From Larix sibirica (Eukaryota > Streptophyta > Pinopsida > Pinales > Pinaceae): a stretch of 11,399 nucleotides of DNA. Shown here piece after piece: positions 1-7,616 of this stretch (within the stretch, counting starts at the first letter, position 1; the number at the start of each line of letters is the position of its first letter). Where the stretch lies: the NCBI GenBank assembly GCA_004151065.3, contig NWUY0304582196.1:1-11399 (forward strand). The letters run 5' to 3'. A model generated the notes under the pieces. It was not told where the DNA came from. It did no database searches and saw only the letters and a program-made list of their open reading frames with translations. The translations under genes and the position numbers were made by a program.

Positions 1-446
1 CAACCTAATTTTGTTCACCTACCTTGTCATGAGTATCATTACCATTATACATCATTTTCAACAATATTATCCCCACTTCCATCACTTCCATCACCATATG
101 ACCAAGAACCAAATAAAAGTCAAGAGTTGAACCTAACTATCATTCCATGGATTTTTCCTCGAATTCTGTGACGACACATCACATTAAAAACCTCAAAAAT
201 TGTGATGGGACCCAAAACCATAATTCAATAATCCTTTATTGTTGTGCACCTTCCAAAAGGGTGTAGTGGTTGAATGTGGACATTACCTAACCGTTATTAC
301 CAAAAATATCATTGGTTTGGTCTCCAAAACATATCTTTCCCACTAAATCATCGATGAAAAGGGGACTATTCACATTGGAGCTATATCTAAGAATTGTCCA
401 AAATTATTTTTTACAAATACAAACCTCAAGGCCATTCCATCCATCC
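1..446. other. Unassigned left flank
   Basis: This AT-rich stretch ends just before the 5-base duplication that borders the copia element. I read both strands and found no conserved domain, RNA gene or repeat. Short open frames exist, such as one beginning near 312, but their translations are low in information and one runs straight across the LTR boundary, so they are not called as genes. Confidence 0.5.
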
Positions 447-451
447 ATTCA
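447..451. repeat. Left target-site duplication of copia element
   Basis: ATTCA directly abuts the first base of the 5' LTR (TGTTAG at 452). The matching site after the 3' LTR is ATCCA at 7007-7011, a single T/C difference. Copia integrases usually leave 5-bp duplications, so length and position fit an old insertion with one later substitution. A five-base near-match alone is weak, but it coincides with boundaries set independently by the LTRs. Confidence 0.6.
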
Positions 452-966
452 TGTTAGCATAATGGCATATTCCTCCAATTGTATTCTATCCATCTATTCA
501 TCATTAAACGGGAATGTAAGAATGTGATTAATGATTGTATAATGGTCTCATTTACAGTTGTATAAGCCTCAAGCATTTTGTAAACATAATGACTCATACT
601 TAAACTATTAGGTGATTTTATTCTTCAATAAGTAACTAACTTATAAAATGAGTTTATCCCATATTCATCATGGGATATCTTTTCATGTCCCTCTACTGTA
701 TATAATAGAGGTGGAGGCCTAATCAAATGTAATGTGATATGTGCATATGTGGGGAGCTCAATCATTGTAAGATTGAAGAGTTTACTTGAGGAATAGAACA
801 CCAGATTTCATGGATGTTTCCCCATCTTCGGATTTTCCCACGTAAATCTCTTATCTCTCTTATTTCTTGCTTTTGATTTACTATTTTATTTAATGCTTTC
901 CATAGGAGTTTAGACTAGCTAGTTAGATCTTTGATTATTTAGTATTGCATTTTTTCTTGATCTACA
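452..966 (+). repeat. 5' LTR of copia element
   Basis: The repeat starts TGTTAG and ends in CTACA, followed at once by the primer binding site. It aligns along its full length with 6515-7006; long shared blocks include the segment around 655-680 beside 6715-6740, one around 735-760 beside 6780-6805, and the pyrimidine-rich 850-890 beside 6893-6935. It is 23 bases longer than the 3' copy, mostly because of about 17 extra bases just after a shared TATA-like box. An LTR carries promoter and polyadenylation signals for the element. Confidence 0.93.
699..706 (+). promoter_or_regulatory. TATA-like box in 5' LTR
   Basis: TATATAAT lies about 247 bases into the LTR. The same eight bases occur at the equivalent place in the 3' LTR (6759-6766, about 244 bases in), while flanking bases have diverged. 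The position suits the U3/R border of a copia LTR. No transcription start can be seen directly. Confidence 0.5.
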
Positions 967-981
967 TGGTATCTGAGTAGG
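967..981 (+). promoter_or_regulatory. Primer binding site (initiator Met tRNA type)
   Basis: TGGTATCTGAGTAGG follows the 5' LTR without a gap. Plant copia elements typically use the 3' end of initiator methionine tRNA, whose complement starts TGGTATCAGAGC. Ten of the first twelve bases agree (differences at the 8th and 12th). It would prime minus-strand cDNA synthesis. Confidence 0.85.
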
Positions 982-1510
982 TTACCGAGCTCTAACTCCT
1001 TGGATAAATTCCATATTGAATTTTCTTATGCATTAGACTTCAGTAAATCTTTAGATTTGTTCTTTGCCCCCCCTTCTCTTGTAGATAAGTAAATAGATTT
1101 GGGCAACCTCTTAGGTTTTCAATAGATCCGTGCAATTTTCACTAAATCTTTGCTTTTTTCACCAAATCTGGTTCTGTCATTGTTTCTAGAACATGGAAAT
1201 CGATCGTTATCGGCTATTCAGTCATCAAATATGACCTCCATTTGCCCAAAATTGAAGTAATTTGCCTAGCCTAGCCTAGGAATTTTTTTTTTTGTCAACC
1301 TAAAGTTTTTGGCAATATGTTTTACCAAACATAATATTGTAGGTTTGGTGTCTTTCCAAGTCTATTTTTTTACTATGCCTCCTCTTGAGCCAAAAATTTT
1401 ACCAAACCTAGGGTTTTGATAGTCGTTTATTTTTTTTTGTGATTTCCTTTTTACCTCAACTATAATGTGATTATATGGCCTCTTATCCTTCTTCCCTCTC
1501 CCTCGTGTAA

Positions 1511-1810
1511 CCGTACAGACATGTTCTATCCCTCCTCGTTGTATGGACACATTTTTTCCCAATTCAGGTTGTACAAACACATTTTCCTTCATTTTTCTCT
1601 CTATTGGGTGAATTCCATCTCTACTCAACATCTAAGTGAGATTTTTCCCTCCTCCATGCAGTCGTACAGACACATTTTATCTCTTCTTGTTGTATAGACA
1701 TGTTTTTTCCCAATTCGGACTATACAGATGCATTTCCTGCATTTTTCTCTCTTCTAGGCGAATTTCATCTCTGTTGGATGTCTAAGTGATATTTTTTCCT
1801 CCTCCATGCA
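1511..1810 (+). repeat. Two tandem copies of a ~150-bp unit built from ~28-bp subrepeats
   Basis: The unit at about 1511-1660 is repeated at 1661-1810; both end in CCTCCATGCA (1651-1660 and 1801-1810) and both contain the same CTAAGTGA block. Inside each unit a shorter motif, a GTACAGACA-type core followed by a T/C-rich tail, recurs every 28-30 bases: starts at 1513, 1541 and 1571 in the first unit and 1664, 1692 and about 1720 in the second. A partial, more diverged third unit may start at 1811. The layering points to expansion of a ~28-bp seed followed by duplication of the larger block. Confidence 0.8.
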
Positions 1811-1986
1811 ATCATATGGACGTGAAATCTATTATTGGGTATCTACCTTAAATCCCATCATGCTCTTCCCTCCTTCACATAGTCGCACGGAGTCAATTTC
1901 TTCATGTTAAATCCATTAATCCATTTATCCATGGGTAACCACCTACAAAAGATCAATTGATTTGTTGGTAACCAACAATAGTAGAT

Positions 1987-2190
1987 ATGTTGAAGAGTCA
2001 GGTTGCAAATCTATGGGAATTACATTTTTAGTCTCACCAAAGTTTGGATCTAGTGGAGACGTATAATGATTAGATCAAGGATCAAGTTCTGCTAGTTCAT
2101 CAGGAATTGAAGTTGGTAGATCTAGTCGCAACTATTATCAATATCAGGCAGGTTCAAGCAAGGATTTTTGAAATAAGTTGCATATCATGT
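1987..2190 (+). other. Broken helix-like reading frame in the leader (unassigned)
   Basis: Read from the ATG at 1987, this frame gives a polar, Leu/Val-rich sequence with Gln, Glu and Lys at intervals, as coiled coils have, interrupted by stops at 2029 and in the TAATGATTAG region near 2065-2075. It resembles in style the coiled-coil N-termini of some plant retrotransposon gag proteins, but I cannot match it to a family. It precedes the recognisable copia gag start by about 120 bases. It may be a chance frame. Confidence 0.25.
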
Positions 2191-2308
2191 ATTTATATTT
2201 GCAATTTCTTAGAACTAGTGCTCTTAGTTTATCTTCTAAAATTTTGAATTGATGTTAATTACCGCCAGCTTTCTATTTGCATTAGTTTCTTAGTTTCCTA
2301 TAATCATC

Positions 2309-3148
2309 ATGACTTCTGAGGTTGTTTTTGTTCCTAAGTTGATTGGTGCTAACTACACTATTTGGAAGAGAAAACGTTTGACATTCTTAGGGGAAATATT
2401 ATTTGGCATATCGTCAATGGTGACATCAAGAAATCAATCGATGCCAAAAAATTAGTTGCATGGGAAGAGCGTTGTGAATAAGCAAGAGGTCTTGTTGGGA
2501 AAATCATCTTAGATAGTCTACAGGTACATATCGAAGCTGAATATAACCTTATCAAGGTATGTAAAACTTTAGCATCTCTGTATGATAAGTCTGATGATGC
2601 TTCTTCCTACTACCTAGAAAATAAAATCCATGAACTCGAAACACTTTGAGAGAATTGAGTCATTTCTTGTTGAATTTAAAACTTATAATGAGAAGCTTAA
2701 TAATTCTATTTCAAATTATAAGAAAAATGATACAACCCTCATTATTATTGTAGAATAGAAATTTCCTTTAACCTTTGATCTGTTCATACAAATCAAGAAT
2801 AGAGCTATTGAAATGTCTAAGGGATCCTTGAAACCTAATTTTGAAGAGTTTTGCAAAGGGTTGATTTGTGAGTAGGATAGGTTGCTCTCATCAGGTCAAT
2901 TGGTCATTCGAAAAGATCATTTGGAACACAGCAAGAAGAATATAGTTAAAGGCTCTCATAAGAACACCAAACCTCATGTTGTTAATATCTCCGATCAAAC
3001 TTCTAATGATGCTCTTGCAGAGGATTCAAAGAAGAAAGTATGGAAACCTTGCAAGCATTGTGGAAAAACCAATAACACTGAGAATAATTGCTTTAAGACG
3101 TGGAATGAACTTGAAAAATCCAATAGGAAATCCTCTAAGAAAAAATAG
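2309..3148 (+). pseudogene. gag segment with altered zinc knuckle
   Basis: Gag forms the particle and binds element RNA. The segment starts in frame 2, moves to frame 1 near 2372 (a run of A at 2371-2374) and returns to frame 2 near 2646. Readable blocks include WHIVNGDIKK near 2404 and ESFLVEFKTYNEKL near 2651, the usual core of the plant copia gag domain. At 3050-3091 lies the nucleocapsid zinc knuckle: Cys at 3050, 3059 and 3089 are kept, but the His expected at 3074-3076 is Asn (AAC), so the CX2CX4HX4C site is CCNC. A Lys/Ser-rich tail leads to a TAG at 3146, probably once a Gln codon joining gag to pol in one frame. Confidence 0.88.
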
Positions 3149-3420
3149 GTAGCTCTGTGTGCCTATTTTGTTCAACTATGTAACTCCTCTTCTATTCTGG
3201 AATGGATTATGGATTCAAGTGCCTCAAATCATATGACTGGTGCTGCTTCATTATTCGCCTCTTATGAGAAACAGAAGCACATGGCTTAGAAAGTTTCAAT
3301 GAGTGATGGTAAGCAACTTTAAGTAGTTGGTTCTAGTAATACCCAAGTTCATAATGGTGTTCTGGGAGATGTTTTTCATGTTGAAGGCATTCCCATCAAC
3401 CTCCTTTATGTTTGTTGTGC
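3149..3420 (+). pseudogene. Aspartic protease segment
   Basis: The protease cuts the polyprotein and works as an aspartic dimer with a D-S/T-G motif. In frame 2, WIMDSSASNHMTG (3203-3241) matches the copia pattern W-I-x-D-S-G-A-S-x-H-M-T. The catalytic Asp (GAT, 3212) remains, but the Gly after Ser is now Ser (AGT, 3218-3220), a one-base G-to-A change from GGT. Stops at 3287 and 3320 interrupt the rest. The downstream block VLGDVFHVEGIPINLL fits the usual protease C-terminal part. Confidence 0.85.
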
Positions 3421-3429
3421 TTGCAAAAA

Positions 3430-4390
3430 AGGATATAAAATTGAAGCATGTCTTGATAGATATGTCCCGAAGGATATCAACAAAAACTTCAAAATTGTTT
3501 CATTTTGATCGATTGATCATGAAGCAGGTTTGTTTATGTTTATTGGTTTTATTTCACCTAGCCAACAACAATTCTATTCCTTTATTGCACATGCTGATGA
3601 GCATAGTAAGTTGCGTCACAGAAGATTAGGTCATTGGAACTACAACAAAATGCAATTCATGTCTAATATGGTACTTTGCTTACCTCCATCCTCTTCTACT
3701 AAGGGTGTTTGTGAGGTTTTGTCCTCGATAAGCATCGCAGGGAAATTTTTTACAAGGATAAAGCCTAGCATTCCCAAGAGCAATTGTAGTTGGTTCATGG
3801 TGGCATCTGTGGCCCTGTAGAGACTCCTTCATCATTAGTTGTAGTCTATTTCATTACTTTCATTGATGATTATAGTAGGAAAACTTGGGGCTATTTATTG
3901 AAGCATAAAAGTTAAGCATTTGTTGTATTTCAAGAATTTAAAGCCCTAGTTGAAAAAGAATCTGGTAAATGTATCAAGACTCTCATAATTGATAATGTGG
4001 GGAAATACAATAAGAATGAATTTGTAACATATTTATCCAAGCATGGCATTCAACATCAAAGGACAATTCCCTACACACCCCAACAAAATGGGTTCATAGA
4101 AAGGAAAAATATAACCTTGGTTGAAATGGCAATATGTATGATATCTTCAAAAGGACTGCAGAAAATATTTTGGGTTGAAATTGTGTGTTGTGCTAACCAT
4201 ATTTTGAACATGTTTCCTACCAAATAATTTTTGCAGGTTACTCCTGAAGAAAAGTGGAGTGGAAAGCGACCAGACATTAGCAATTTCAAGGTATTTGGTT
4301 GTGAGTTTTGGGCTCATGTCCTCAATGAAAAATGGAAGAAGTTGGAGCCCAAATCTCATAAATGTATATTTTATGGTTATAGTGAGGATT
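3430..4390 (+). pseudogene. Integrase segment, first catalytic Asp lost
   Basis: Integrase inserts the cDNA into the chromosome. The N-terminal zinc-binding part shows HRRLGH (3617-3634), giving the His pair; the first Cys of the later CX2C is at 3710, but the frame change at about 3718 falls on the second. In frame 1 the core follows, with stops at 3766, 3787 and 3913. The D,D-35-E triad can be placed: the first Asp position (3802-3804) is Gly within LVHGGICGP, the second Asp is at 3991 and the Glu at 4099, exactly 35 residues between them. TPQQNGFIERKN (4075-4110) is the classic copia signature. Past the stop at 4225 the same frame continues with the C-terminal block KVFGCEFWAH to the TAA at 4390. 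Confidence 0.9.
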
Positions 4391-5580
4391 AAAGAATACA
4401 AGTTGTTTGGTCCATCTATTAATATGTCATCATTCGATGAGATATATAGTTCAGTGAAGTCTCTCTACCACTTGAGTCTATTGAACCTCATGTCACCTTG
4501 AAATTACCTCAATCTTTAGCTAGTCCAGTGTCTATTACTCCTCTCTTAAGTACTATGCAAGACCTAGATCCTATTTCCCCTACTAGTTCTAGGGATCCAC
4601 CTAAATTTATTGAAGATACTAGTGTGGTTCCCACCACTACTCACACTCTACCAATTTTTGCATGGAAGACACTTGAATTTGTAGGTTTTGAGGTTTCCAT
4701 TTTATTTTATTCTTGTAGAACTAGATATAATTTTTCTCTCATGACAAAAGTATTAGACACATATGATCCTTCCACTTATGCAGAAGCTAAAGGAAAGTCA
4801 AAATGGGAGAAAGCAATGGCTACTGAATATGACTCCCCAATGAAGAATAATACTTGGAACCTTGTCCCACTTCCTTCTCGTAAGATTCTTTTTGGTTGCA
4901 AATGGGTTTATAAAACAAAGTTCACTACATATGAAAAGATTGAAATGCATAAGGCCCAATTAATCGCCAAAGGATTTATTCATAAAACGGTTATAGATTA
5001 CAATGAAACATTTGCTCCCATTGCTAAAATGAACAACATTGGAACCATCATTTCTCTTGCCACATCCTTTCAATGGGAAATTCACCAAATGGATGTCAAG
5101 GGTGCTTTTTAAAATGGTGATCATTGTGAATAAATTTGTATGCATCAACCACCTAGTTTCATCACATTTGAAAATTCAAGTTTGGTATACAAGTTGAACA
5201 AGTGTTTGTATGGTCTTAAGGCACCTAAGGCTTAGTATGAGAAAATTGATACTTATTTCTTGGAGAGTGGTTTCAAGTGGGGTTAATATTATTCAAATAT
5301 GTATGTTAAATTATTTCATGTTGTCCTCATTGTTGTTCTTTATGTGGATGATCTAATCCTCACATGCAACCAGCTTCTTAATCTAGGAATTGAAGAACAA
5401 TCTTAAGAAGCATTTTGAAATGACAAGGTTAGGCTTGTTGCATTATTTTTTAGGTCTTCGGGTTTGACACGTGGCTGAAAAAATATTCCTTTCTCAACCT
5501 AAGTATGATTTACATTTTCTATCTCGATTTCATATGAGTGATTGTAAGCCTTCACCAACACCATTTCAATCAAGGGTCAA
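4391..5580 (+). pseudogene. Reverse transcriptase segment (RVT_2 type), YVDD intact
   Basis: This part covers the linker and the copia-type reverse transcriptase, which copies element RNA into DNA. A Pro/Thr/Ser-rich linker (about 4445-4700) leads to the domain start KWEKAMATEY near 4801. Diagnostic blocks follow: GCKWVYKTKF (about 4897), DYNETFAPIAKMN (about 4996), HQMDVKGAF (5083-5109, the first catalytic Asp), and LYVDDLILT (about 5338-5364) with the YVDD box unbroken at 5341-5352. Stops at 5110, 5131, 5233 and 5284 lie between the two catalytic blocks, and the frame changes from 1 to 2 near 5390. One open piece, 4498-5112, still gives 204 residues, the longest open stretch in the element. 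Confidence 0.93.
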
Positions 5581-5967
5581 ATTAACTATTGATTATGAGA
5601 CTCCCCTTGTTGATGCCACCCTATATCATCAACTTGTTGTGAGTTTGATCTATCTGACATATAATAGGCCCGATATCTCTTTTGATGTTAGGCGCATGGT
5701 CTCTAGGTTTATGCAAAAACCTCATGACAATCATTGGAAATCAATTAAAAGGATTCTCAAATATCTTCAGGGAACTCTACATTATGTTTTTTTTTATTCT
5801 AGTACGGATTTTCTTTCATTTCTTGGTTACACTAATTCTAATTTTGTAGGAGATACAACTAATAGGAGGTTTCTTACAAGATACATGTATTTCAGCATGG
5901 TCCAGGTCCATTTTCATGGTCCAGCAAGAAGTTGAGAACACTTTCTCTTTCTTCTAGTAAAGTAGAG

Positions 5968-6393
5968 TATAGGTGAGCTTAAAAAAATAGCTAAAGAAGC
6001 AGTGTGGACTAGGCATGTCCTTACCGAGCTTGGATTGGCTTAGAATGCTCCTATTGAGCTAATATGTGATAATCAAAGTGTTATTAAACTTGCTTATAAT
6101 CTAGTATATTAATCCAAAACCAAAAGCATTGACCTTGATACTCATTACATTTGGGATCTGGTTTCTAATTGTGAAATAGGGTATAGGTTAGTTGAAGAAG
6201 TAGCTAAAGAAGTAGTGTGGACCAGGCATGTCCTTACCGATCTTGGAATAGTTTAGAAGGCTCCTATTGAGCTAATATGTGACAAACATAGTTCTATTCA
6301 ACTTGCTTATAATCCAACATATTAATCCAAAACCAAAATCATTGACCTTTATACTCATTACATTTGGAATCTGGTTGCTAATGGTGTTATATT
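5968..6393 (+). repeat. 213-bp tandem duplication within RNase H
   Basis: Copy A (5968-6180) and copy B (6181-6393) align at a constant spacing of 213 bases, for example GAGCTAATATGTGA at 6056 and 6269, and TTACATTTGG at 6145 and 6358. By eye about 85% of positions match. Because 213 is 71 codons, the duplication keeps the reading frame. Both copies carry the same TAG (before the AAPIE-like block) and the same TAA (before SKTK), so these nonsense codons probably predate the duplication. Copy A also has a one-base insertion near 5974 that copy B lacks. Confidence 0.9.
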
Positions 6394-6502
6394 TTTGGAG
6401 TATTTCCCTATTGAACAAGAAGTTGTTGATATCTTCACCAAAACCATGACATAGTTGAAGTTTCTCCATCTTCACAACTTATTGGGGACGAGAGAAGTTG
6501 TC

Positions 6503-6514
6503 ATTAAGGGGGAA
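6503..6514 (+). promoter_or_regulatory. Polypurine tract
   Basis: ATTAAGGGGGAA ends exactly at the base before the 3' LTR (TGTTAG at 6515). This is the normal position and make-up of the plus-strand primer of an LTR retrotransposon. It overlaps the last codons of the pol frame. A close copy lies inside the LTR at 6567-6579. Confidence 0.88.
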
Positions 6515-7006
6515 TGTTAGCATCAATGACATATTCATCCAACTATGTTCTAGACCTCTAGTCATCATTAAGGGGGAATATAAGAATGTGATTAATGATT
6601 TTCTTGTGGCCTCATTTATAGTTGTACAAGACTAAGGAAATTTATAAACCCAGTGACTCATACTTGGACTATTAGGCCATCTTATTCTTCAACAACTAAC
6701 TTATAAAATGAAATTATCCCACATTCATCATGGGATATGTTCTCTTGTACGCCTACAATATATAATGGAATGTAATGTTATATGTGCATATGTGGGGAGC
6801 TCAAGCATTGTAAGGTTGGTGAATTTAATTGAGGAATATAAGACCATATTCCATGGATGCTTCCCCATCTTGGGGTTTTATCATGTAAATATCTTGTCTC
6901 TCTTATTTCTTACTTTTGATTTACTATTTTATTTGATGTTTTTCATTGGATTTTAGCCTGGTTAGATATTTGGTTATTTTTTATTGAATTTTTTCCTAAT
7001 ATAACA
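6515..7006 (+). repeat. 3' LTR of copia element
   Basis: It starts TGTTAG and ends TAACA, so its termini form a perfect 5-base inverted repeat (TGTTA/TAACA); the 5' LTR has lost part of this at its right end. It aligns throughout with 452-966. It keeps the TATA-like box (6759-6766) and the pyrimidine-rich block near 6893-6935. An open frame at 6708-6956 is only LTR sequence and is not a gene. Confidence 0.93.
6759..6766 (+). promoter_or_regulatory. TATA-like box in 3' LTR
   Basis: TATATAAT is the exact counterpart of the box at 699-706 in the 5' LTR. In this copy the next conserved block (AATGTAATGT) follows after two bases, whereas the 5' LTR has about 19 bases in between. Transcription from here would read into the right flank. 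Confidence 0.45.
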
Positions 7007-7011
7007 ATCCA
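7007..7011. repeat. Right target-site duplication of copia element
   Basis: ATCCA follows the TAACA end of the 3' LTR and pairs with ATTCA at 447-451, with one T/C difference. Confidence 0.6.
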
Positions 7012-7616
7012 CAATATCAAACTTAGGATACTAGATTTCCTATAGAAAGTGAGAGAGAGCCTCCACCCTTTTTCGTTTCACGATTTGGGATCTACCTTCT
7101 ATATCACATGGCTAGAATTTGGGCATAAAGGAGAAGAAGAACTCTCCCTTGGGTCAACTATAGAGGTCCATGCCTTCTAAAGCTAACACCAAGGTGTCTT
7201 TCTCTCTACCTATTATTTGTGTTAATATAAATTGGCATTCTTTATATGTTTTGATTTTTCATATTTTGGTTTGTTTTCTCTTCATTTACATTGCATGCAT
7301 ATTAAGGAATTTTGTTTATTTATTTTAGCTTTCCCTCTTTTCAATTGATCTGGTACTTTGGGATTGTACAACCCCCAAGTAGGTACATTTGGTACATGTC
7401 AGTAACAAAACAACAACAGCAAACATTGCCCATTTGAACACCTATCCACACCACACCCCCCCAGTATCCAATAGCATGCTTATTACCATGTTGTTGCCAC
7501 TAATTACTAGTCATCTTTCCAAGATCAAGCAATCTGTGAGCAAGTTATCATCCTTGGTGGAATCAGCGAGGGAATGCCCGTATACCACCCTAAGCAAGAA
7601 TGTTGTGGAAGAGTAG
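7012..7616. other. Unassigned flank right of copia element
   Basis: No domain or RNA gene is recognised. The stretch is T-rich from about 7190 to 7340. A + strand open frame at 7389-7616 (75 residues) has a C-rich, simple composition (a run of seven C at about 7458-7464) and no family likeness, so it is not called as a gene. Confidence 0.4.

Larger units (their letters stand above)
982..2308 (+). other. Unusually long repeat-bearing leader between PBS and gag
   Basis: Copia elements generally start gag within a few hundred bases of the primer site; here there are about 1.3 kb. The stretch is T- and pyrimidine-rich, with an A/T homopolymer near 1284 and several more in 1360-1460. It contains the tandem repeat block at 1511-1810 and a broken helix-like frame at about 1987-2190. 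No conserved retroelement domain is recognisable. It could be a true extended leader, a captured sequence or a nested insertion; no nested LTR or target duplication was seen inside it. Confidence 0.65.
2309..6520 (+). pseudogene. copia gag-pol polyprotein pseudogene
   Basis: The intact ancestor would encode one polyprotein of about 1,400 residues, cleaved into gag, protease, integrase, reverse transcriptase and RNase H for copying the element in cytoplasmic particles. The start chosen is the ATG at 2309, which opens a typical copia gag N-terminus (KLIGANYTIW). The frame then shifts near 2372, 2646, 3718, 4390, 4445, 5390, 5900 and 5974, with in-frame stops among others at 2479, 2756, 2873, 3146, 3287, 3320, 3506, 3766, 3787, 3913, 4225, 5110, 5131, 5233, 5284 and 5465. 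Most stops sit where a Gln, Trp or Arg codon would be expected, as C-to-T or G-to-A changes would give. The final frame ends with a TAG at 6518, six bases inside the 3' LTR. No functional product is possible. Confidence 0.93.
5581..6520 (+). pseudogene. RNase H segment with internal duplication
   Basis: RNase H removes the RNA strand from RNA/DNA hybrids. Conserved connecting blocks appear in frame 2, such as YLTYNRPDISF near 5651 and RILKYLQGTLHY near 5750. The first catalytic Asp, expected in the D-S-D-F-A-G-D motif, is Asn (AAT, 5834) in GYTNSNFVGD. After a frame change near 5900 the Glu-containing block SKVEYR is at 5959-5973. The ICDNQS block with its Asp is present at 6062-6079 and appears again at 6275 onward because 213 bases are tandemly duplicated. 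The C-terminus reads VVDIFTKTM then LHNLLG, as in typical plant copia ends, and stops at 6518. Confidence 0.9.
452..7006 (+). mobile_element. Ty1/copia LTR retrotransposon, complete in structure but inactive
   Basis: The element is about 6.55 kb and keeps every structural landmark: two LTRs in direct orientation (452-966 and 6515-7006), a primer binding site immediately after the 5' LTR, a polypurine tract immediately before the 3' LTR, and a near-match 5-bp target duplication. The internal order is gag, protease, integrase, reverse transcriptase, RNase H; integrase before reverse transcriptase defines copia rather than gypsy. The LTRs match at very roughly four bases in five by eye, so the insertion is old. 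The coding part is broken by many frame changes and stops, so the copy is non-autonomous and dead. Unusual points are the leader of about 1.3 kb and an internal duplication at the RNase H end. The lineage within copia was not determined. Confidence 0.95.

Noticed and set aside
312-527. Open frame of 71 codons on the + strand
   Set aside because: It crosses the target duplication and 5' LTR border at 452, so it mixes flank and LTR sequence; the translation has no domain.
1362-1697. Overlapping open frames on both strands in the leader
   Set aside because: Both are translations of the pyrimidine-rich tandem repeat; the Lys/Arg-rich minus version simply reflects T-rich DNA.
1511-1810. CRISPR-like appearance of ~28-bp repeats
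   Set aside because: There are no unique spacers, the repeats are diverged and adjoining, and the setting is a plant retrotransposon.
6272-6475. Minus-strand open frame of 67 codons
   Set aside because: It lies opposite the recognisable RNase H tail of the copia element and is a shadow.
7012-7380. Remnant of a second LTR element near the right end of the copia copy
   Set aside because: Pyrimidine-rich text resembled LTR or leader sequence, but no partner LTR, primer site or domain could be found in the window.
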